A DNA stretch of 13,538 nucleotides from Verrucomicrobiota bacterium. GTDB lineage: Bacteria > Verrucomicrobiota > Verrucomicrobiia > Limisphaerales > AV2. The position numbers and the translations under genes were made by a program. Positions 1-7,349 of this stretch are shown here, in pieces (positions within the stretch are counted from its first letter, which is position 1; the number at the start of each line of letters is the position of its first letter). The notes below the pieces were generated by a model. It had not been told where the DNA came from. It was given only the letters and a program-made list of their open reading frames with translations, and made no database searches. Where the stretch lies: assembly GCA_003219675.1 (NCBI GenBank), contig QHPW01000064.1, positions 1-13,538 of the forward strand, given 5' to 3'.

Positions 1-587
1 CTTGAACCTGAGCTGCTGAAGAGATACGTGGCTGGATCTGGCAGTGCGTCGAGGTCCGCCAGCAAATCAGCCGGGTTATTCAGATTATACAACCAGAAGG
101 ACGCCGCCGCATTCGTTTGATCAATCGTAAACAGGAAGAAATTCGTGAGCGGCGACCCTGCTGCAATGGCAAAGTCGCGCGGAACGTCGTTGGTGAGACG
201 CATGATGTTGTAAATCGGTCCGGCGGATTCCGTGGCGCAAATCGAATACGCCACAGGATTCGTATCCGAATTGAAAACACCGAGGTACCACACGCCCGGA
301 CTGAGCGGGACCGGTTGCGATTTGGTCGTGACTATGACCTCGTCCACGTTGGTCCCAGGGTTCTGGCTGATATAATCGTAACGTCCCGCGTTCGGCGCAG
401 GCAAGGGGTCCGGAACCGGCAAGGCCCGGCGCACCACCAGGTCCACATTGCCATTCTGCGGCGCGAGTTGGAACGTCACAACGGAAGCGCTGCTGGAGAC
501 GCTAAACTGATAGTAATCCAGCGCATTGGTGGCCGGGATCGTGTTGGCATAACACAGTCCGTTGGTCAACGTGAGGACGGAAATCAG
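1..587 (-). CDS. S8 protease, continuation after frameshift (runs off left edge)
   Basis: Hand translation of the minus strand from 587 down gives about 195 stop-free codons starting LISVLTLTNGLCYANT and containing YYQFSVSSSASVVTFQL, NVDLVVRR, GVWYLGVFNSDTNPV and FLFTIDQTNAAASFWLY. This is a pre-peptidase C-terminal (PPC)-type beta domain, plus the start of another, of the same kind as the repeats at the end of the frame above, which stops at TGA 584-586 in the middle of such a domain (YYLGVANFNAGETN). One inserted base near 587 joins the two. I therefore read this as the same gene, extending past the window, and not as a separate gene; no start codon is expected here. Confidence 0.8.
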   Translation of the reverse strand, partial: MISVLTLTNGLCYANTIPATNALDYYQFSVSSSASVVTFQLAPQNGNVDLVVRRALPVPDPLPAPNAGRYDYISQNPGTNVDEVIVTTKSQPVPLSPGVWYLGVFNSDTNPVAYSICATESAGPIYNIMRLTNDVPRDFAIAAGSPLTNFFLFTIDQTNAAASFWLYNLNNPADLLADLDALPDPATYLFSSSGS

Positions 588-3500
588 TTGGTTTCGCCGG
601 CATTGAAGTTCGCCACCCCCAGATAATAGCGCTGGCCTGGCCGCAGCTCGAATCCGGGCGGGGAGTTGGTGGTCAGCAGCAGGGTTTCACCGGCGTTTGC
701 CCCGTTGGCATTGTCGATAAAATCGCCGGGCTGCGAGCCCGTGGGCAGACCGTCTCGATTATACAGCAGCACCAGATCGCCCGCGCCGGAAAGGATGTTG
801 GTCCCCATCGTGGCCCTCCGTGGAACTTCAACAATGAAATACTTGATTTCGTCGCCGGCGACCGTGTTGGTGACCAGCCCGCAGTTCGGGTCGTAAACCG
901 AAGCCACATTGGTCGTGGGTGGGCAAAATGTGAGCGGGATGGCCGGCGGATTGGTGTTGGCAAAAACAAAATCCAGTTTCCAGATCAGCGCCAACGGCAG
1001 ACGCGGGCTCGGCTGCAATCCGAAACGGTTGTCCAGTATCTCCAACGTCCAGTTTCCGAAGGCATTCTCGCCTGTAAACGGCTTCAGCGATTCCTCGGGC
1101 AGAAAGTATGCCTCGCGCTCATCGACCAGTTCGGTCACTTGCACCAGATCGAGGAACACTCCGTTGGTCGTGAACGAGCGGAACTCCAGCGATGTCACGG
1201 TCTCAGCCGTCTGGAAGGTCAGTATGTTGGTTTGCCAATAAGCCCCCGTGGCGATGATATTCGCGGCCACCGCTCCATTAGTCATGACGACCAGAACCGG
1301 CGGATTCGTGGCGTATCCGGGCGGGGGAGCAGCCCCTGAAAACATTGTCGGGTCGCGGGCGGTGAGAAAACTCACACGATATCGCCCGTTCGCCCTGGAA
1401 TTAAAATTGGTCGCGATGCCTCCGGGAACCCAGTTGGTGATTACACCGCTTGAATCCCACGCGCCATTTAACACCAAAAAGTTTGTGCCGGAGGAATGGG
1501 GTTTCCAAACAGCTACCGGCGGGCCCCCGGCAGTTATGAACGGATTCGGCGTGGTGAATACCTGCACCTGGCCCGTGCTCACCTGCCAGCCGGAAACTAT
1601 TTGACCCGCGGAATAAACCCGGCTCGTCGCGTTTTCAAAACCGTCATTCACCAAAAGGCCGTTGGTCAACGATTTTACGACCGCGCTGTTGGTGAACGGA
1701 GGCGGCGCAAATTTGATCGGCACGGTCGCCAGGTTCGTATTGTCGGTGAACACGGTATAATCGGGCCGGCTCAGGACCTGGTTTTCGATGAGCACAAAGT
1801 TATCGAGCAGTATCCCTGCTCCCACTGGCGCAAGGTCGAGGACGGTGCCGTTTTTCATGGCGGTGAATTGAACCGACCTGGTAACCCAGGAGAACCAGCC
1901 CGGCGCTACATCGACACTGGATCCATCGATTAAAACCTCGGCTCCCGACGAGCAGGTCAATGGAGGAATCAGGTTTCCGCACTTGCCGGCGCCGCCCGAC
2001 AGCACAATATCTTCGATCTCCGCGGGCGTAAGCGCCCGGTTGTAAACCGACATCTCGTCCAGAATGCCTTTCCAGCTTGAGTTGGCCCGACCGGTCCAGC
2101 CGCCGAACTGCAGCGGCGCGTTGTTGACAGCAACGGCGGTGGCGCCGACGCAAGTTGCCGAACCGAGCAACGCCCCGTTAAGATAAACCAGCCGAGTCGC
2201 GTTTGTTTTCACCACGGCGACGTGCTGCCAAACGCCGGGTGTCAACTGAAATCCTGCCGCAGTCCAGCATTCGCCGCCGGGGGCGCTGCCGCCATTCTTC
2301 CAGCCGGCGTAATAGAAATTGGAATTGGCGGCGCCGTCCATTTCGATCCCGAAGCCGCTCGGATTTGCCGGATCTTCTTTCCGCACCATGTTCGCGAACG
2401 GTTTTTGGACCGCGTCCGGGTTGACCCAGAATTCCAGTGTGTAGTCCCCGGTAAAATCCAATGTCGGCGCGTCCGACACACTCATCAGGCTGCTCACGCC
2501 ATCAAAACCGAATGCGCTGTCAACCATCCCCGGCACAATCGCGACGGCGCTCATAACGCCGTTGTGGGGGCCGGCTACATCCGATGCTGTGTCTCCGACC
2601 ACCGGCCACCAACCCACGATCCCTCGAAGCACTCCCGGGTTGAGCCGATACGCAAAGTTCAACCGGTACGACCAGCCGGCGGTCGTTGGCAAAACACGTG
2701 AAACACGCCCGCCGCGCAAAACAAGCACGTTGGTTGCATCCGCCGCCAACGTGCGGTCGGCACGAACGCTGACGACATTCTCCTCCACCTTCCAACCGTC
2801 AAACACATCGCCCGCGAAATAATTTGTCGCCGCAGCATTTTCAAAACTGTTCGTGAAAATCGCCATTGTGTTTGTGGACAGTAAATCACTTATTCCGTAT
2901 CCCAATGTGTTGGTGCGTCCGCGGTTTTCCGTCAGTAGCACCCGCGTTCCCTGAGGGCTGACCAGGTGCAGCACCAGATCCGAGGCGCGCGCGTGATCAA
3001 TCCGCACACCGACCCGTACATCGGCCACCTGACGCGCTATCGGAACAAAAATGCGTGATCGTGTGATCGCATCATCAAGCAGCAACGTTGGTGTGTCTCC
3101 GGACAGAAAATCTCCTCTGGCCGCCGGCGCCTGACTGCGATCGAGGGTCGCCGCGATATGGAAATCCACGGTGAAGGCGTTGGGATTGAAGACGCCGATG
3201 AAGCAGCGGCCGGCGTTGAGCGGGGGCACGTCGCCCAGCCCGATGGACAGCGACCCGCCGGGGGGATTGATCAGCGCAAATTTGTCGTAGTCCGTCGCGC
3301 TGGGCGGCTGGCCCCCTTTGATGTAAAGATTCAAGGGCGCCGAGATCGAGGAAAGAAACACCGTCAACTTCGTGGCATCGGAGGGCACATCGATGAGGAA
3401 ATAAATCCACTGATTGGCCAGCACCGAGGCGTCCACCCCCACGCCCTGCAGCTCACGCTGCGGCTGCACGTGGATGCTCAGCCCCTCCACCCGTCCGGTC

Positions 3501-6500
3501 GCGCCCTGGGCGTTGTCGCTCATGGTCAGCAGCCAGGCCCCGGAGGTGCTCTGACCCGCAAAATTATTCAAATTACCCGGCCCGTCGGTGTGCCGGCTCA
3601 AAAACGACTGCCCGCCCCCGCCGTCGTCATAGAGCAACTGGAACACCGTATTGGTCGTCCCCTCGAAGCGGCTGTGATTGTTCAGCACCGCAAACTGGTC
3701 GCCGTGACTTAAATTGCCCAGCAAATCGCCGATCGATTGATGCGTCAGGTCCAGGTTCACCCTGACATTTCCAATCGCCAGCGGCGCGCGCGGGTCCACT
3801 GCGAACATCAACGCCGCCCCGGGCTTTTCGGGCGTGCCGTCGGGGATTTCCACCGTCAAGGGCATGCCCCGCAGGGTGCGATTGCCATTGGGATCCTCCG
3901 CCGAAAACGGAATGTCGGTGGACAGTCCCACGATGCCGAACTCCGCGCCTTGCTGGTCTTCGGATTTCACTCCGATGTAATAAACCACGTTCGTCCCCAC
4001 CGGCGCGTTGGTGAATATCACTGCCTCGTTGCCCCCGCGGTTGGTCGAGGCCCAGGCCCCCGCGATCACCGCCGCGTCCAGGTTCACCAGCCCCGGGTCG
4101 CGCGAGACATACAGGTCTATATCCGCGTCCAGATTGCGCGGCCGCCCCAGCTCCGGGGGCAGGAACGTGATGAACGCCACGTTGCTCCCATTGGTCAGTC
4201 CGCTGATGTTGTTGGTGAAAAACGCGTTGGTGAAAACATAAAACCGCCACTGGTTGGTCTCTCCCTCGGCCGAGGGGGCCAGTTGAAAGTTCGCCCCCAC
4301 TCGCTGTTTCAACAACGGCATCCCGTTGGTCAGCTCGATCAACCCCGGACGCCCAATCCAATCGTCGTTCGTCCGGGTCAGTGAATCAAAGGGCCGGGCC
4401 ACATCGCCGTCGCCCGAAGCAAGCACCAGCGCATAATCCTGCACCACGTCGCTCGTATTGGCGCTCACCGCGTTGACATTCACCCGCCGGCCCACCACCG
4501 AGATCGAATAATTGGTGCCCAGAGGGGGTTGCAGCAAAACCCGCTCGACGTTGTTGACGAAATCCAACCCCGGCGCCCCGTTGGTGTTGCTGGGCTGGTT
4601 GAAGTCCAAGCCGCCGGGAATGTTGTTGCCCACGAACACCTCGCCGCTGTCCAGGTTGCTCACCACCAGGTCCAGGTCGTTCACCAGCTTGATCGCCGCC
4701 CCCGGATTTCCCGGCGGATCGCTCCACACCAGCGTCAGGCGCAGCGGCACAACCTGCGCCTCGCTCGACAGCGCCAGATTCCAATTGTGCCTTTGACCCG
4801 TCGCCAGCGCATTGGTCGGGCTTTGATCGAAGAAGCGAACCGGCCAGCTTGCCTCGTCCGTCACGTTCGTCAGCGCCGCGGGCAAACTGTTGCTCAGGTT
4901 CACCAGGCCCCAGCCTTGAAAATTAATCGCATTGGTGGCGCTCAAATCATAATTCCCATTCACCGAGCGCGCCCCGTTGATCAGCAGCGCCTTCATCAGC
5001 GCAGGACTGAACCCGCGCCGCAGCCGTTGTTCGAAAAATTCCTCCATCAACGCCAGCACCCCCGAAACACTCGGCGCCGCCATGCTCGTGCCGGTTTCGT
5101 AACGATAATTCGCACCCAGCCCCGGCACGAACGGGTTCAGATTGTTCGTGTCCAGGTTCTGCGATCGGGTCGAAACCACAAACACCCCCGGCGCAACCAC
5201 GTCCGGCTTGAACCGCCCGAACTCCCCCTCCGTCCCGATGCCCACGTTCCCGCGGCTGGAAAAGGAGGCCACTTCGTTGTCGCTGTCGCTCAAACCCAGA
5301 AACGGCGTGTTGGTCACGATCACGTTGGTCCCGCTGACCATGTTGGTGCTGTAAAATTCGTTGGTGATATAGCGCAGGCTTTCAATCGCCCCCACCGTGA
5401 TCACGTTCTTGGCCGTCGCCGGCGCCTGTATGCTGTCGGGCTCCCCCACCGTCCCGTTGGTGCTGCCGAACCCGCTGTTGCCCGCCGCAAACACATACAG
5501 CACCGGCTGCGAGCCGGGCCGCCCGGCCATCGCGTCCCGCACCGCCGCGTCGTAACTGGCCGAGGCCAGATTGTATTCAAACGCGTTCACATACGCCCAA
5601 CTGTTGTTCGAGATCACCGCGTTGGTCCGCCCCAAAACGATAAAATTGTTCGACGCCGCCGTCTCCTGCAAATACGCGTCCGAGATCAGCGGCCCCACAC
5701 GCAGATCGATCGGCAACACATACACGCTCGCCGCCGGCGCTTTGCCCCGGAAATCCGCGTTGGTCACCGAACCCGAAGGCGCATCCCCATGCTCGTCCAG
5801 CGCCGTTGCCGAAAGCCCGCCGCTGCTGATCATCGTGCCCGCCACGTGCGTGCCATGACCCACCACGTCCTGCAGCGTGAACGCATTGGTGTCGATCGTG
5901 AACACTCGCCCGCTCAGGTCCGGATGCGACGCGTCCACCCCGGTATCATTGAGGTTCAACATCACGTTGGTCCCGCTCAGTCCCAGATAATTGCCATTGG
6001 TCACCGGGTCCGCGGCCACCGACGTCCGCACCCGCGACAGATCGTTCAACAACCCACGCCCCCGCGCATACTCGATGCGCTGCACTCCCCTCAACTGCGC
6101 CAGCGCCACTAGACTGTCCGGATGCGCTTTGATCGTCAGCAGCGGACCGAAAGGCGTCCGCTCCTCCCTCATCACCTCCGCGCCCAGATCCTCCAACGCC
6201 CCCGACACCGCCTCCTTCTGGCCCGCAAACAGCGTCACATTCAACGCGCTGTCCAAGGGCAACGACTGATGCTCCACAGCCAACGCCAGCAACGGCTGCG
6301 CCAGCTTGTAATACGGCTCATACGCCAACACCGCCCGTATCCCCGGCAGCTCTCCCAGTCGGCCCGCCCCGGACGCCGACACCCGCACCAACGCCGCGTT
6401 GTTCGGAATGTAGGACACAAATTCCGCGCCCGCCTCCCGCAGCCACCGGTAAAACGCGCCATCCAACGGCCCGCGCGATTGCACCAGGTAACTGCCCCCA

Positions 6501-6925
6501 TCGCCCTGGGCTCGCAACGGCTCCGGCACCGCCACTGGCCTCCCACTCGCCGTGTCTATCAAAGCATTCTCCAGCAGAATCGCCGTCTCGCTTCGGCCCA
6601 ACCGGCTCAACGGCTCCTCCGTGTTGCTCAGCCGGTAGGGAAATCGTCCCTGCGCCCCTTTCGCCGCTGGCGGCGCCGCCCCTCCCACCTTGCCCGTTCC
6701 TTGATTGCCGCCACTGCCACCCGGTGCCACGCTCGCCGCCTTGCCACTCCCTGGGCCTGGACCGACTCCAACGCCCGGAACCTTCGCGCCTGGGAGGTTG
6801 CCCGCCTTTTGCGACACGTCCGCCTTCCGTTTCGCCTCCTCTTCGTTGCCCTTCAACCAGAACCATACCGCCGCCACAAAACAGATCACACTCAGCAAAA
6901 ACCAAAAACGACTGGGCAAACGCAT
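584..6925 (-). CDS. Giant secreted subtilisin-family (S8) serine protease
   Basis: 2,113 residues to the first stop. The N terminus MRLPSRFWFLLSVICFVAAV is a signal peptide or anchor, followed by a Gly/Ala/Pro linker (about 45-95) and a propeptide-like region (about 98-290). The S8 domain has Asp327 (NDTGVD), His357 (GHGTHVAGT), oxyanion Asn483 (AAGNSG) and Ser614 (GTSMAAP), so it should be active. A jelly-roll domain of the KP-43 type follows (about 715-838, LVWSDPPG...LVNDLDL). Then come PPC-like beta repeats (about 860-1005 and 1160-1262), a P-domain (about 1026-1155), and a second P-domain split into pieces (about 1279-1355, 1720-1746, 1939-1988). Its inserts are two related beta-sandwich modules starting FENA, the first carrying a LamG domain (about 1434-1648). 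The stop at 584 is premature: the frame continues in the fragment below. It lies 4 bases after cassette A. Substrate and location (surface or released) are not visible. Confidence 0.9.
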   Translation of the reverse strand: MRLPSRFWFLLSVICFVAAVWFWLKGNEEEAKRKADVSQKAGNLPGAKVPGVGVGPGPGSGKAASVAPGGSGGNQGTGKVGGAAPPAAKGAQGRFPYRLSNTEEPLSRLGRSETAILLENALIDTASGRPVAVPEPLRAQGDGGSYLVQSRGPLDGAFYRWLREAGAEFVSYIPNNAALVRVSASGAGRLGELPGIRAVLAYEPYYKLAQPLLALAVEHQSLPLDSALNVTLFAGQKEAVSGALEDLGAEVMREERTPFGPLLTIKAHPDSLVALAQLRGVQRIEYARGRGLLNDLSRVRTSVAADPVTNGNYLGLSGTNVMLNLNDTGVDASHPDLSGRVFTIDTNAFTLQDVVGHGTHVAGTMISSGGLSATALDEHGDAPSGSVTNADFRGKAPAASVYVLPIDLRVGPLISDAYLQETAASNNFIVLGRTNAVISNNSWAYVNAFEYNLASASYDAAVRDAMAGRPGSQPVLYVFAAGNSGFGSTNGTVGEPDSIQAPATAKNVITVGAIESLRYITNEFYSTNMVSGTNVIVTNTPFLGLSDSDNEVASFSSRGNVGIGTEGEFGRFKPDVVAPGVFVVSTRSQNLDTNNLNPFVPGLGANYRYETGTSMAAPSVSGVLALMEEFFEQRLRRGFSPALMKALLINGARSVNGNYDLSATNAINFQGWGLVNLSNSLPAALTNVTDEASWPVRFFDQSPTNALATGQRHNWNLALSSEAQVVPLRLTLVWSDPPGNPGAAIKLVNDLDLVVSNLDSGEVFVGNNIPGGLDFNQPSNTNGAPGLDFVNNVERVLLQPPLGTNYSISVVGRRVNVNAVSANTSDVVQDYALVLASGDGDVARPFDSLTRTNDDWIGRPGLIELTNGMPLLKQRVGANFQLAPSAEGETNQWRFYVFTNAFFTNNISGLTNGSNVAFITFLPPELGRPRNLDADIDLYVSRDPGLVNLDAAVIAGAWASTNRGGNEAVIFTNAPVGTNVVYYIGVKSEDQQGAEFGIVGLSTDIPFSAEDPNGNRTLRGMPLTVEIPDGTPEKPGAALMFAVDPRAPLAIGNVRVNLDLTHQSIGDLLGNLSHGDQFAVLNNHSRFEGTTNTVFQLLYDDGGGGQSFLSRHTDGPGNLNNFAGQSTSGAWLLTMSDNAQGATGRVEGLSIHVQPQRELQGVGVDASVLANQWIYFLIDVPSDATKLTVFLSSISAPLNLYIKGGQPPSATDYDKFALINPPGGSLSIGLGDVPPLNAGRCFIGVFNPNAFTVDFHIAATLDRSQAPAARGDFLSGDTPTLLLDDAITRSRIFVPIARQVADVRVGVRIDHARASDLVLHLVSPQGTRVLLTENRGRTNTLGYGISDLLSTNTMAIFTNSFENAAATNYFAGDVFDGWKVEENVVSVRADRTLAADATNVLVLRGGRVSRVLPTTAGWSYRLNFAYRLNPGVLRGIVGWWPVVGDTASDVAGPHNGVMSAVAIVPGMVDSAFGFDGVSSLMSVSDAPTLDFTGDYTLEFWVNPDAVQKPFANMVRKEDPANPSGFGIEMDGAANSNFYYAGWKNGGSAPGGECWTAAGFQLTPGVWQHVAVVKTNATRLVYLNGALLGSATCVGATAVAVNNAPLQFGGWTGRANSSWKGILDEMSVYNRALTPAEIEDIVLSGGAGKCGNLIPPLTCSSGAEVLIDGSSVDVAPGWFSWVTRSVQFTAMKNGTVLDLAPVGAGILLDNFVLIENQVLSRPDYTVFTDNTNLATVPIKFAPPPFTNSAVVKSLTNGLLVNDGFENATSRVYSAGQIVSGWQVSTGQVQVFTTPNPFITAGGPPVAVWKPHSSGTNFLVLNGAWDSSGVITNWVPGGIATNFNSRANGRYRVSFLTARDPTMFSGAAPPPGYATNPPVLVVMTNGAVAANIIATGAYWQTNILTFQTAETVTSLEFRSFTTNGVFLDLVQVTELVDEREAYFLPEESLKPFTGENAFGNWTLEILDNRFGLQPSPRLPLALIWKLDFVFANTNPPAIPLTFCPPTTNVASVYDPNCGLVTNTVAGDEIKYFIVEVPRRATMGTNILSGAGDLVLLYNRDGLPTGSQPGDFIDNANGANAGETLLLTTNSPPGFELRPGQRYYLGVANFNAGETN

Positions 6926-6929
6926 AAAA

Positions 6930-7349
6930 TCAATCCGTAGGCAACTGGCTGTAACTCTCGACGACGGCTTTGTATTTGAGCGGCTGTTTTTCCTGGCGGA
7001 TTTCTTCGACTCGCACCGCTGTCTTGGTCACGACTTCGCCGGTGACCTGGTAATTGGTGCACAGACCGCGGAAAGGCCCGGGCGTTTTCACGATGGAATT
7101 TTCGGCCGGGCGCAGCGCCTGTCCGAACGCGTAAATTACCACATACGGTTCGTCATTGTTCAGCAACGACAGGACTTGCTGCGGGATCCGCTCATACATC
7201 TCATCGGTGATCAGCGGGTATTTCAACCCACCGGCCGGAGTCAGGTTCAAGTAAGGCGAGGCAACCGTCAGCGCCGGCGACGCGAGCAAGGTGCCCAGGT
7301 CCGGAAACGTCTGGTTTGGCATCTGGCGCAGGGGCTCCCGCCGGCGCAT
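6930..7349 (-). CDS. Cassette protein A (GspK-like), C-terminal fragment
   Basis: The real C terminus of protein A, in the +1 frame relative to the main body. Coding-like sequence starts at about 7334 (LRQMPNQTFPDLGTLLASPA); the ATG at 7349 is incidental. The strings EPYVVIYAFGQALRPA and LCTNYQVTGEVVTKTAVRV, and the final VVESYSQLPTD, match the conserved ending of this family as I remember it. The break coincides with four G's on the plus strand (7331-7334); with three, the join reads AGALRQMPN. The stop at 6930-6932 is 4 bases before the protease ATG, so the two genes are probably cotranscribed. Confidence 0.8.
   Translation of the reverse strand: MRRREPLRQMPNQTFPDLGTLLASPALTVASPYLNLTPAGGLKYPLITDEMYERIPQQVLSLLNNDEPYVVIYAFGQALRPAENSIVKTPGPFRGLCTNYQVTGEVVTKTAVRVEEIRQEKQPLKYKAVVESYSQLPTD

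Noticed and set aside
80..280. Short minus-strand frame beginning MFSIRIRIL
   Set aside because: It is a frame shadow of the PPC-domain continuation of the protease.
1500..1512. GTTTCCAAAC palindrome inside the protease gene
   Set aside because: It shares only the TTCCAA core with the 118-bp element, lacks the flanking arms and terminal repeats, and fits the protein frame, so it is probably chance.
4529..6112. Long plus-strand open frame of 527 codons
   Set aside because: It lies antisense to the S8 catalytic region, is extremely rich in Arg, His and Gln, and shows no domain. It arises from codon bias of the opposite strand.
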